NCBI RefSeq assembly: GCF_004365705.1
Contig: NZ_SOBN01000001.1
Coordinates: 2,520,001-2,584,000 of the forward strand
DNA from: Streptomyces sp. 846.5
GTDB taxonomy: Bacteria > Actinomycetota > Actinomycetes > Streptomycetales > Streptomycetaceae
Direction of reading: 5' to 3'
DNA: 64,000 nt
A program made the position numbers and the translations under genes. Below, in pieces: positions 1 through 8,615 of this stretch. Positions within the stretch are counted from its first letter, which is position 1. Every line of letters starts with the position of its first letter. Below the pieces are notes generated by a model, which saw only the letters and a program-made list of their open reading frames with translations, was not told the DNA's origin and searched no databases.

Positions 1-200
1 CGGCACAGCAACCACCGGAATAGGCGGCCCCGTGCACTGCGTCCTCGCTATGTTTTAAAACAGTTTCCCAAAGGAACCTCGACCACCCACAGAATTGCAG
101 GCGGACGGGGTATCAACATTTGGCGTTGACTTTTGGCACGCTGTTGAGTTCTCAAGGTACGGACGCTTCCTTCGAGCGGCTTTCACACCAGCCCTCCGGG
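1..200 (-). other. 16S rRNA operon leader (precursor region)
   Basis: Read on the minus strand, this stretch matches the leader that precedes 16S rRNA genes in Streptomyces. It has a CTTGAGAACTCAACAGCGTG block (about 140-160), then CCAAAAGTCAACGCCA, GTTGATACCCCGTC, a GAGGTTCCTTTG block and AGCGAGGACGC near 45-50. In relatives these conserved blocks take part in antitermination and in the processing stem around 16S rRNA. The 16S gene itself should begin a few dozen bases to the left of position 1. The match is from memory of the family, not from a search. No protein gene is visible in positions 1-450. Confidence 0.85.
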
Positions 201-217
201 CGCTTCCTTCGTTTCCC

Positions 218-320
218 AGCCTAGCAGACCGTTTCCGGTTCGCTTTCCGTCCTCCCGGCCCGTTGTTTCCGACCCGTTCCGACGAGTGAAACTCTAGCGG
301 AATTCCTCGATCCAAGCCAA
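218..320 (-). promoter_or_regulatory. rRNA operon promoter region
   Basis: On the minus strand a TTGGCT hexamer (complement of 315-320) is followed, after 18 bases, by TAGAGT (complement of 291-296). This is a good vegetative sigma-70/HrdB-type promoter pointing into the rRNA leader. A second -10-like TAGGCT lies at 218-223 without a convincing -35. Multiple tandem promoters are usual for Streptomyces rRNA operons. Confidence 0.6.
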
Positions 321-450
321 TTCCGCCGCATTCCCGAATTCAGGCATAGCAAAACAGAGCCACACCATCTCATCAGGGGTTTTGCCGCCACCGCTGTCCG
401 CAGGGCAACTCGCAGAACGTTACGCGCCCGTCAAGGGCGTGTCAAACCGG

Positions 451-489
451 GCGGGGCCCGGACAGACCAGTGGTCTGTCCGGGCCCCGC
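451..489 (-). terminator. Terminator hairpin downstream of rnj
   Basis: A perfect 19-bp inverted repeat (451-469 and 471-489) with one central base lies eight bases past the rnj stop codon. It would fold into a very stable GC-rich stem and isolate rnj from the downstream rRNA promoters on the same strand. There is no strong U-tract, as is common in Streptomyces terminators. Confidence 0.8.
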
Positions 490-496
490 TTCGGGA

Positions 497-2182
497 TCAG
501 ACCTCCACGACCACCGGGAGGATCATCGGGCGGCGGCGGTAGGTGTCGGACACCCACTTGCCGAGGACCCGGCGGACCAGCTGCTGGACCTGGCGGGGTT
601 CGATGACGCCGTCCTGCGCCGAACGCGACAGGGCGTCCTGCATCTTGGCGATGGCAGGGCCGAAGGCGTCGTCGTCGATGCCGGAGCCGCGGGCCTGGAT
701 GTTGGGGCCTGCGGTGATCTTGCCGGTGTTGGAGTCCACCACCAGGAAGACCGAGATGATGCCCTCCTCACCGAGGATGCGGCGGTCCTTCAGCGAGCCC
801 TCGCTGATGTCGCCGACCGAGAGGCCGTCGACGTACACATAGCCGGCCTGGACCTTGCCGACGATCTTCGCAGAGCCGTTGACCAGGTCGATCACCACGC
901 CGTCCTCGGCGATGACGATGTGGTCCTTGCTGATGCCGGTCTTCTGGCCCAGCTCGGAGACTGCCCGCAGGTGCCGCCATTCGCCGTGGACGGGCATCAG
1001 GTTGCGGGGCTTGCAGATGTTGAAGAAGTACAGCAGCTCGCCGGCCGAGGCGTGTCCGGAGACGTGCACCTTGGCGTTGCCCTTGTGCACGACGTCCGCG
1101 CCCCACCTGGTCAGGCCGTTGATCACGCGGTAGACCGCGTTCTCGTTGCCCGGGATCAGCGAGGACGCGAGGATGACGGTGTCGCCCTCGACGATGCGGA
1201 TCTGGTGGTCGCGGTTGGCCATCCGGGACAGCGCCGCCATCGGCTCGCCCTGGGAACCGGTGCAGATCAGCACCACGTCCTCGTCGGGCAGGTCGTCCAG
1301 CGTCTTCACGTCGACGACCAGGCCGCCCGGCACCTTGAGGTAGCCGAGGTCACGGGCGATGCCCATGTTGCGGACCATCGAACGGCCGACGAAGGCGACC
1401 TTGCGGCCGAACTCGTGGGCGGTGTCCAGGACCTGCTGGATGCGGTGGACGTGGCTGGCGAAGCTGGCCACGATGATCCGCTTGTCAGCGCGGTCGAAGA
1501 CCTGCTGAAGCACCGGGCCGATGTCCCGCTCCGGCGCGATGAACCCGGGGACCTCGGCGTTGGTGGAGTCCACCAGCAGCAGGTCGATGCCCTCCTCACC
1601 CAGACGGGCGAAGGTCGGCAGGTCGGTGAGCCGCTTGTCGAGCGGCAGCTGGTCCATCTTGAAGTCGCCGGTGGCGACGACCATGCCGGCCGGGGTGCGG
1701 ATGGCGACGGCGAGCGCGTCCGGGATGGAGTGGTTCACCGCGATGAACTCGCAGTCGAACGCGCCGATGCGCTCGCGCTCGCCCTCCTTCACCTCCAGCG
1801 TGTACGGCCGGATGCGGTGCTCGGTGAGCTTGGCCTCGATCAGCGCCAGCGTCAGCTTGGAGCCGATCAGCGGGATGTCCGGCTTCTCGCGGAGCAGGTA
1901 CGGAACGGCGCCGATGTGGTCCTCGTGCCCGTGGGTGAGGACGATGCCGTCGATCTTGTCCAGCCGGTCCCGGATGGAGGTGAAGTCGGGCAGGATCAGG
2001 TCGACGCCGGGCTGCTGCTCCTCGGGGAACAGGACGCCGCAGTCGACGATGAGCAGGCGGCCGCCGTACTCGAACACCGTCATGTTGCGGCCGATCTCAC
2101 CGAGTCCGCCCAGCGGGGTGACGCGGAGCGCCCCCTCGGCGAGTGGCGGCGGGGTGCCCAGGTCAGGGTGCGGATGGCTCAA
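497..2182 (-). CDS. rnj: Ribonuclease J
   Basis: This is a 561-residue RNase J, the dual 5'-3' exonuclease and endonuclease of the beta-CASP metallo-beta-lactamase family, active in mRNA decay and rRNA maturation in the cytoplasm. The zinc-binding HGHEDH motif is at residues 84-89, followed by the beta-CASP region and the C-terminal domain ending in ILPVVVEV. I chose the TTG start because GGAGAGGA precedes it at good spacing, and the resulting N-terminus (MSHPHP) and length match Streptomyces RNase J. It lies about 150 bp downstream of dapA on the same strand and may be cotranscribed with it. Its direction is toward the rRNA operon leader. An in-frame upstream start would add 15 residues and is less likely. 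Confidence 0.96.
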   Translation of the reverse strand: MSHPHPDLGTPPPLAEGALRVTPLGGLGEIGRNMTVFEYGGRLLIVDCGVLFPEEQQPGVDLILPDFTSIRDRLDKIDGIVLTHGHEDHIGAVPYLLREKPDIPLIGSKLTLALIEAKLTEHRIRPYTLEVKEGERERIGAFDCEFIAVNHSIPDALAVAIRTPAGMVVATGDFKMDQLPLDKRLTDLPTFARLGEEGIDLLLVDSTNAEVPGFIAPERDIGPVLQQVFDRADKRIIVASFASHVHRIQQVLDTAHEFGRKVAFVGRSMVRNMGIARDLGYLKVPGGLVVDVKTLDDLPDEDVVLICTGSQGEPMAALSRMANRDHQIRIVEGDTVILASSLIPGNENAVYRVINGLTRWGADVVHKGNAKVHVSGHASAGELLYFFNICKPRNLMPVHGEWRHLRAVSELGQKTGISKDHIVIAEDGVVIDLVNGSAKIVGKVQAGYVYVDGLSVGDISEGSLKDRRILGEEGIISVFLVVDSNTGKITAGPNIQARGSGIDDDAFGPAIAKMQDALSRSAQDGVIEPRQVQQLVRRVLGKWVSDTYRRRPMILPVVVEV

Positions 2183-2313
2183 AAGTCTCTCCTCTCCGCG
2201 CACACCGCGCACCCCGGTTGGGCGCACAGTGCGGGCGGCATCGTTTCTTCTTTTCCGTGGTGCAACACGTCGCAGCTCCGCTGGGCGGGCAGGACGTGGA
2301 AGTCTGTTGTTCG

Positions 2314-2352
2314 GAGGTGTACCCCTCCGGTGTCAGAGGTGTACCCCTCCGG
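2314..2352 (-). repeat. Direct repeat duplicating the dapA 3' end
   Basis: The 17-mer GAGGTGTACCCCTCCGG occurs at 2336-2352, where it encodes the last residues of DapA. It occurs again at 2314-2330, just after the dapA stop codon, with a 22-base period. The second copy lies in the dapA-rnj spacer. It probably arose by a short tandem duplication; no function is evident. Confidence 0.8.
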
Positions 2353-3232
2353 CGGTGAGATCCTTCTGCAGCTGCTCGACCTCAGCGTCAGTGGCCTCGA
2401 CCAGCGGCAGTCGCAGCGGACCGGCCGGGAGGCCCAGCAGGGACAGGGCAGCCTTGGTGGTGATCACGCCTTGAGTACGAAACATACCGGTGAATACCGG
2501 CAACAGGCGCTGATGGATCTCCGCGGCCTTGGCCACGTCGCCTGCGAGGTGAGCGTCCAGCATGTCACGCAATTCAGCGGCGACCACATGGCCGACCACG
2601 CTGACGTACCCGACCGCACCGATCGCGAGCAGCGGCAGGTTCAGCATGTCGTCGCCGGAGTACCAGGCCAGGCCGCTGCGGGAGAGCGCCCAGCCGGCTG
2701 CGGCGAGGTCGCCCTTGGCGTCCTTGTTGGCGACGATCCGGGGGTGCTCGCCCAGACGGACCAGGGTCTCGGTGTCGATGGGGACACCGCTGCGGCCTGG
2801 AATGTCGTAGAGCATGACCGGAAGTCCGGTGGCGTCGGCGACCGCGGTGAAGTGTCGGCGCAGACCCTCCTGCGGAGGCTTGTTGTAGTACGGCGTCACG
2901 ACCAGGAGTCCGCCGGCGCCGGCCTGCTCGGCCTGGTGGGCCAGCTCGACCGAGTGGCGGGTGTCGTTGGTTCCTACTCCCGCGACCACGTGGGCGCGGT
3001 CTCCGACGGCCTCCACCACGGCCATGACCAGGGCGCTTTTCTCAGCGTCGGTGGTGGTCGGCGATTCGCCGGTGGTGCCGTTCACGACGAGTCCGTCGTT
3101 GCCCGCGTCGACCAGATGGGCCGCCAGACGCTGGGCGCCTTCGAGGTCGAGGGAACCGTCGGCGGTGAACGGGGTCACCATCGCGGTCAGCGCCCTGCCG
3201 AAGGGGATCTCAGGGGTGGAGGTCGGAGCCAT
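2333..3232 (-). CDS. dapA: 4-hydroxy-tetrahydrodipicolinate synthase
   Basis: This 299-residue protein condenses pyruvate with aspartate semialdehyde, the first committed step toward diaminopimelate and lysine. It has the family GTTGES motif near the N-terminus, the LYDIPGRSG segment with the catalytic tyrosine, and VANKDAKGD, which contains the Schiff-base lysine. The ATG start gives MAPTSTPEIPFGRALTAMVTPF, a normal N-terminus for the family, although the ribosome-binding site in front is weak. It lies between thyX and rnj on the same strand. A stem-loop (3298-3342) lies in its 5' flank, so it may have its own promoter or a leader hairpin. Confidence 0.97.
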   Translation of the reverse strand: MAPTSTPEIPFGRALTAMVTPFTADGSLDLEGAQRLAAHLVDAGNDGLVVNGTTGESPTTTDAEKSALVMAVVEAVGDRAHVVAGVGTNDTRHSVELAHQAEQAGAGGLLVVTPYYNKPPQEGLRRHFTAVADATGLPVMLYDIPGRSGVPIDTETLVRLGEHPRIVANKDAKGDLAAAGWALSRSGLAWYSGDDMLNLPLLAIGAVGYVSVVGHVVAAELRDMLDAHLAGDVAKAAEIHQRLLPVFTGMFRTQGVITTKAALSLLGLPAGPLRLPLVEATDAEVEQLQKDLTAGGVHL

Positions 3233-3297
3233 GAACCCAACGCTACTCGTTGCGGGACTGTCCAAGCACAGGCGGTCCATCAGGAGAAACGAATGAG

Positions 3298-3342
3298 GAG
3301 CCCGGTGCCGCCTGCTCGGGGGTTCAGGCGGCACCGGGGCTC
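3298..3342 (-). terminator. Stem-loop between thyX and dapA
   Basis: Arms 3298-3314 and 3325-3342 pair over 17 bp with one bulge and a 10-base loop. The hairpin lies about 100 bases past the thyX stop and about 65 bases before the dapA start. It is most simply the thyX terminator. The less GC-rich stretch between thyX and the hairpin could also hold a dapA promoter, in which case the stem would be a dapA leader structure. Confidence 0.6.
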
Positions 3343-3440
3343 GTTCTCTGAGACTAAGGAACTGTGCGATATCCCGCAAATGGGACATATACCGGATCTG
3401 ACTCTTTGTAAGACAAGAACCCCGCACTGCCCAGCTGCGC

Positions 3441-5090
3441 CTAGGGTGCGACCCGTCCGTGCTCATTGAAGGCCGCGTGCGTCAGAGGCATCAGTTCGGC
3501 CCACTTCTGCTCCATCTTCTCCGCGACCATCTCGATCTCCCGCTGCGGGAACGAGGGCACCCTGGCCCGCTCGTCCTTGGTGCGCAGCGAGAGGAAGTGC
3601 ATCAGCGAGCGGGCGTTGCAGGTGGCGTACATGGACGAGAACAGCCCCACCGGCAGGACCGCGCGGGCCACCTCCCGGGCCACGCCCTCGGCAAGCATCG
3701 CCTGGTAGGCGGCGTACGCCTGACGGTACGACTCCTCCATGGCCGAGCTCACGGCCTTGTACTGGTCGGCCGTGCCCTCGTAGAACTCGTACTTGCCGGG
3801 ACGGCCCTTCTGAACCAGCTTGCGCTCAGCCGCCGGGACGTAGAAGACCGGCTGCAGCTCACGGTAGCGACCGCTCTCCTCGTTGTAGGAGTTGTGGACG
3901 ACCACACCGTTGGCCAGGAAGTTGTGCCAGGGGCCTTCGACAGCGAGGTCATAAGTCATCTCCTGTCCTTCGGAATGCACCGCCACCAGGAGATCCGGCT
4001 TGGCCAGGGCCACCTTGCCGCCGCGTTGGGCCAGGGCCTGCTCGGCGGCGCTCTTCTCGGCGTGGCATGGCTCGCATGCCGGGGCGAGGTTGGACTCGTC
4101 CAGCGCCTTGCTCACATCCATAGCCACCGGAATGACGTGATCCAGTTCCAGAGCGCCGCGGTCGAAGGTTCGGGAACAGAGGTAGCAGACGTCGATCTCG
4201 TCGATCAGCCGGTTTCGCTGCATGGACGTCCAGACGCTGATGCCGCGACGCAGGCTCGGCGGAACCAGGGCAACAGACGGACGGGGCGCCGTCCCACCGA
4301 TCATCACCGATTCCCCGACCGCCAACTCGCCGGCCTTACGCCAACCCTCCGGCGTGAGGATCGCGTGGTCCTTGCTGCAACGCACGCTCTTGCCGCTCGC
4401 GGTGGTCAGCCGAAGCAGTTCCTTGACGCCGGACTCCATCACGTCGATGATCTGCGCACGACCTGCCAGAAGCGTGCGTTCGTCGTAGCAGCGCACATGG
4501 TTGCGACGGACCGAGTCGATCTTCCGCTGGCGTTTGCTGGGGTGGAGCGACCGAAACTCCGCCACCGTCCGCTCAGCGTCCGCCTTGCTGGTGTGCAGAC
4601 CGAGGTAGTGGTACTTCCCCTGCACCTTCACCTGTGCGGACCACTTCTGGGCCTTCTCCTTCCAGGTGACACCGCCCTTGCTGACGGGCTCTCGGTCTTC
4701 CACGCCGTTGTGCCACAAATCGTAGAGGTCCTTGATGGAGCGCCTGCGAAGAGCCCCGCCTTCGCTCTCCAGGGTGACCTCCGTGTCACCGGCGAGGCAC
4801 CAGCCGCTGCGGTGCCGGTGGAACTCGCGGAAGACGAAGATCGGGGCGCTCACCAGGAAGGTCATCGAGTTGTGCTCGAACGGGGTGCCGTGGCGGTCGC
4901 GCATCAGGTAGTTGATGAGCCCCTTGGATCGTGCCGGGTCCTTTCCGAGCTCGTCGATCGACTGCTCGCCGGCGGTCGACACGCGGGCGGCGAACAGGAC
5001 GTCGGCGTCCTGGGCGCTGCTGCGAACCAACTCGACGGTGACGTCGTCCCTGAAGACGGGCTCCGGTACGGCGGGGGCTTCGTCGGTCAC
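3441..5090 (-). CDS. thyX: FAD-dependent thymidylate synthase ThyX with intein
   Basis: The 549-residue precursor is a flavin-dependent thymidylate synthase (dUMP to dTMP using NADPH and methylene-tetrahydrofolate) interrupted by a 303-residue intein. The joined exteins (residues 1-97 and 401-549) give 246 residues, the normal ThyX length for Streptomyces. The ThyX signature RHRx7S is cut: RHRSGW (92-97) precedes the intein and SYNEES follows it, so splicing is needed to build the active site. I chose the GTG start at 5090 because AAGGA lies 9 bases upstream; an ATG 9 bases further upstream has no usable spacing. Next come dapA and rnj on the same strand. Confidence 0.95.
   Translation of the reverse strand: MTDEAPAVPEPVFRDDVTVELVRSSAQDADVLFAARVSTAGEQSIDELGKDPARSKGLINYLMRDRHGTPFEHNSMTFLVSAPIFVFREFHRHRSGWCLAGDTEVTLESEGGALRRRSIKDLYDLWHNGVEDREPVSKGGVTWKEKAQKWSAQVKVQGKYHYLGLHTSKADAERTVAEFRSLHPSKRQRKIDSVRRNHVRCYDERTLLAGRAQIIDVMESGVKELLRLTTASGKSVRCSKDHAILTPEGWRKAGELAVGESVMIGGTAPRPSVALVPPSLRRGISVWTSMQRNRLIDEIDVCYLCSRTFDRGALELDHVIPVAMDVSKALDESNLAPACEPCHAEKSAAEQALAQRGGKVALAKPDLLVAVHSEGQEMTYDLAVEGPWHNFLANGVVVHNSYNEESGRYRELQPVFYVPAAERKLVQKGRPGKYEFYEGTADQYKAVSSAMEESYRQAYAAYQAMLAEGVAREVARAVLPVGLFSSMYATCNARSLMHFLSLRTKDERARVPSFPQREIEMVAEKMEQKWAELMPLTHAAFNEHGRVAP
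3891..4799 (-). other. Intein in ThyX with AP2-like and HNH modules
   Basis: Residues 98-400 of the precursor form the intein. It starts with Cys (CLAGDTEV, block A) and ends GVVVHN, with Ser as the first downstream extein residue; block B is RCSKDHAIL and block F is MTYDLAVEGPWHNF. An HNH endonuclease sits between blocks B and F: CYLC, LELDHVIPVA, and NLAPACEPCHAEKS with a second CxxC (intein residues about 205-249). Between blocks A and B, intein residues about 46-81 (KWSAQVKVQGKYHYLGLHT) resemble an AP2/integrase-type DNA-binding domain, known from some HNH homing enzymes. All terminal splicing residues are present, so it should splice. Block B has Ser where Thr is usual. Confidence 0.93.
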
Positions 5091-5190
5091 CTGGCACATT
5101 CCTTTCGTGGCCGGTCCGCTCCCGGTTGCGGACCGCACTCAGGGTATCGGTCGCCACCGACAGCCCTGCCGCGCTGCTTATCCTGCTCGC

Positions 5191-5240
5191 AGGGAAGGAA
5201 CAGGAAGAGACAAGAAGGGACAGGAAGGGACAGGAAGGGA
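5191..5240 (+). repeat. Five tandem purine-rich decamers before a GNAT gene
   Basis: Five 10-base units with consensus CAGGAAGGGA run without gaps from 5191 to 5240 and end seven bases before the ATG of the acetyltransferase gene. The two units next to the gene are identical, and divergence grows with distance. Each unit holds a Shine-Dalgarno-like GGAAGGGA, so the array also supplies the ribosome-binding site. Confidence 0.85.
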
Positions 5241-5246
5241 CCGGGA

Positions 5247-5873
5247 ATGCACGAGGTGGAGATCCGGGACGCCACCGCCGCCGACATCGGACCCGTGCGG
5301 CGGCTGCGGGCCGCGTCCTGGCAGGCCGCGTACGCGGGGATCCTGCCGCCGGTGTACCTGGAGGCCATGGACACCGAGCCGGAGGAGATCGCGCGCGCCG
5401 TACGGAGGTTTCTGCGCAACCCGCCGGACCGGCACCTGCTGGTCGCCGAGCGGGCGGGGCGGATCGTCGCGTTCGCCAGCTGCGGCCCGGAGCGGCCGAC
5501 GGTCGAACACCTGCGCACCGGAGTGCTCCGCGGCGAGGTGTACGCGCTCTACGCCCATCCGGACGCCTGGTCCACCGGCGCGGGCGCGCCGCTGCTCGGC
5601 GCCGCACTAATGCGGCTGCGCGCGGACGGGCGGGAGCAGGCCGTGCTGTGGGTGCTGGAGGCCAACGCCCGGGCCCGGGCCTTCTACGAGCGCCGGGGAC
5701 TGCGCCCGACCGGTGGGTGCACCACGATCCGGCTCGGCGGTGCGCTGCTGCCCGAGCTGGAGTACGCGGCCGCGCTCGGCACCGAGCGGGTCGTCAGCCG
5801 GCGGACGGGGCTCCCTGTCCCGATCCCGGCCCCGGTGGTCCCTGCTCCAGCCCCGGTCCGTCGTGGAGCTTGA
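5247..5873 (+). CDS. GNAT-family N-acetyltransferase
   Basis: This 208-residue cytoplasmic protein belongs to the GCN5-related N-acetyltransferases. The acetyl-CoA-binding motif A is GEVYALYAHPDAWSTGAGAPLL (about residues 95-116), and motif B (ANARARAFYERRGLR) follows near residue 145. The last 25 residues are Pro/Ala-rich and disordered. The ATG is placed after an array of tandem GGAAGGGA decamers. The gene is convergent with the next one, and their 3' ends overlap by 80 bp. The substrate is unknown. Confidence 0.9.
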   Translation: MHEVEIRDATAADIGPVRRLRAASWQAAYAGILPPVYLEAMDTEPEEIARAVRRFLRNPPDRHLLVAERAGRIVAFASCGPERPTVEHLRTGVLRGEVYALYAHPDAWSTGAGAPLLGAALMRLRADGREQAVLWVLEANARARAFYERRGLRPTGGCTTIRLGGALLPELEYAAALGTERVVSRRTGLPVPIPAPVVPAPAPVRRGA

Positions 5874-6287
5874 TGGCGTGCTGCATCGCCTTGCGGGCCC
5901 GCGGCGTGTCGCGGGCGTCCGCGTAGGCGACGGCCAGGCGGAACCAGGCGCGCCAGTCCTCCGGGGTCCGCTCCGTCTCGGCCTGGCGCCGGGCGAAGAC
6001 GGCGTCCGCCGAGTCCCGGTCGATCCGGCCGCCGGCGCTGCGCTTCAGCTCGTCCACCGGGAGGCCGCCCTCGGCCTCCAGAGCCCGGGCCAGCGCGGCG
6101 CTGCGCCGGCCGAAGCGGTAGGTCTTCCAGAGGAACCAGACGCCCAGGGCCACCAGCACCTCGGCGCAGATCCCGATGCCGATGCCGAGGGCCTGCCCGG
6201 TGGCCATCAGCTGGACCCCGGTCACCACGATGACCAGGAAGCCCAGCAACAGGACCGCCGAGATGACGAAGTAGCCGATCCGAGCCA

Positions 6288-6288
<1 letters not shown>
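5794..6288 (-). CDS. Small membrane protein with TPR-like tail
   Basis: This 164-residue protein has two membrane helices (about residues 5-27 and 34-56) and a soluble C-terminal part with a helical, TPR-like segment (WRAWFRLAVAYADARDTPRARKAMQHA). Its ATG overlaps the dapB stop codon (TGATG), implying translational coupling. Homologues at this position beside dapB occur in Streptomyces, but no function is established that I know of. The Pro/Gly-rich end overlaps the 3' end of the convergent acetyltransferase gene. Confidence 0.88.
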
Positions 6289-7136
<848 letters not shown>

Positions 7137-8495
7137 TTACAGGGCTTCGGTGAGGCGTTCGGCGCGCTTGCCGCTGACGGGGCCTATGACGGCTAGCGAG
7201 GGCTTGTAGGCGCCGAGGACCGTGGAGGCGACCTCGCGGACGTCGTCGAGGGTGACTGCGGAGATCTTCGCCAGCAGGTCGTCCACCGAGAGGTGGGTGC
7301 CGTAGCAGAGCTCGGCCTTGCCGATGCGGGACATCAGCGAGCCGGTGTCCTCCATGCCCAGCACGGTCGAGCCGGAGATCTGCCCGATCGCCCGCTTCAG
7401 CTCCTCCTCGGAGATGCCCTGGTCGGCCACGCGCTGGAGCTCCTGGCGGCAGATCGCCAGCACCTCCTCGACCCGCTTGGGCTGGCAACCGGCGTAGATC
7501 CCGAACAGCCCGGTGTCGGCGTAGGAGGACGAGTACGAGTAGACCGAATAGGCGAGGCCGCGCTTCTCCCGGACCTCCTGGAAGAGCCGAGAGCTCATCC
7601 CGCCGCCCAGCGCGGAGTTGAGCACGCCCAGGGCCCAGCGGCGCGGGTCGCTGCGGGCCAGGCCCGGCAGGCCGAGGACCAGGTGGGCCTGCTCGGTGGG
7701 CCGGTCCAGGATCTCGACCCGGCCCGCCGTGCGTAGCGCCCGGGTGCCGCCGCGCGGCTCGGCCGGGACGCTGTCGGTCCGGGCCAGCGCCCCCGCCGCG
7801 GCGAACGCCTTCTCGACCTGGCGCACCACCTTGGCGTGGTCGACGTTGCCGGCCGCGGCCACGACCAGGTGCTCCGGGCGGTAGCGGCGCTTGTAGAAGC
7901 CGGCCACCTGGTCCCGGGTGAGCGCGTTTATGGTGTCGACGGTGCCGAGCACCGGGCGTCCCAGCGGCGAGGAGCCGAACATCACCTGGGCGAACAGGTC
8001 GTGCACCACGTCGCCAGGGTCGTCCTCGGTCATCGCGATCTCTTCGAGGACGACGTCGCGCTCGGTGTCGATGTCCTCCTGCCGGATCAGCGACCCGGTC
8101 AGCATGTCGCTGACGACGTCGATGGCCAGCGGCAGGTCGTTGTCGAGCACCCGCGCGTAGTAGCAGGTGTACTCCTTGGCGGTGAAGGCGTTCATCTCGC
8201 CGCCGACCGCGTCCAGCGCGGAGGAGATGTCCAGGGCGCTGCGCCGTTCGGTGCCCTTGAAGAGCAGGTGCTCCAGGTAGTGCGTGGCGCCGTTGAGCAC
8301 CGGCGTCTCGTCGCGCGAGCCGACGCCGACCCAGATGCCGAAGGCGGCGGAGCGCACCGTCGGCAGGGTCTCGGTGACGACCCGCAGGCCGCCGGGGAGG
8401 ACGGTACGGCGCACGACGCCGGCCCCGTCCGTGCCCTTGAGCAGGGTCTTGGTGGAACCGGGGCGCTGCTGCGCAGCCGTGGGCTGCTGTGCCAC
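7137..8495 (-). CDS. M16-family zinc peptidase
   Basis: This 452-residue protein belongs to the pitrilysin/mitochondrial processing peptidase family. The inverted zinc motif HxxEH is HYLEH at residues 72-76, and the distal glutamate lies in VVLEEIAM. The two homologous halves expected of M16 subunits fill the length. The GTG start is preceded by AAGGAAG. In actinomycetes the gene follows pnp; here a strong hairpin (8565-8598) separates it from pnp, so readthrough may be partial. The physiological substrate is unknown. Confidence 0.93.
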   Translation of the reverse strand: MAQQPTAAQQRPGSTKTLLKGTDGAGVVRRTVLPGGLRVVTETLPTVRSAAFGIWVGVGSRDETPVLNGATHYLEHLLFKGTERRSALDISSALDAVGGEMNAFTAKEYTCYYARVLDNDLPLAIDVVSDMLTGSLIRQEDIDTERDVVLEEIAMTEDDPGDVVHDLFAQVMFGSSPLGRPVLGTVDTINALTRDQVAGFYKRRYRPEHLVVAAAGNVDHAKVVRQVEKAFAAAGALARTDSVPAEPRGGTRALRTAGRVEILDRPTEQAHLVLGLPGLARSDPRRWALGVLNSALGGGMSSRLFQEVREKRGLAYSVYSYSSSYADTGLFGIYAGCQPKRVEEVLAICRQELQRVADQGISEEELKRAIGQISGSTVLGMEDTGSLMSRIGKAELCYGTHLSVDDLLAKISAVTLDDVREVASTVLGAYKPSLAVIGPVSGKRAERLTEAL

Positions 8496-8564
8496 GTGAC
8501 TTCCTTAGGCGCTGACGACTGATGAGCTGGAGGAACGAGCTGGAGGGGCTGCTGCATACGGGGT

Positions 8565-8598
8565 GCGGCCCGGTCCTCCGAACGGGGGACCGGGCCGC
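8565..8598 (-). terminator. Terminator hairpin downstream of pnp
   Basis: Arms GCGGCCCGGTCC (8565-8576) and GGACCGGGCCGC (8587-8598) pair perfectly over 12 bp around a 10-base loop, 17 bases past the pnp stop codon. Confidence 0.75.
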
Positions 8599-8615
8599 GT
8601 GGTGGTGCTGCGCTG

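Noticed and set aside
470-3469. Very long plus-strand open frame opposite rnj and dapA
   Set aside because: Mirror frame produced by the G/C third-position bias of the true minus-strand genes; no domain is recognisable in it.
5191-5240. Decamer array considered as a CRISPR or transposon end
   Set aside because: Units are contiguous with no spacers and there is no transposase or inverted terminal repeat.
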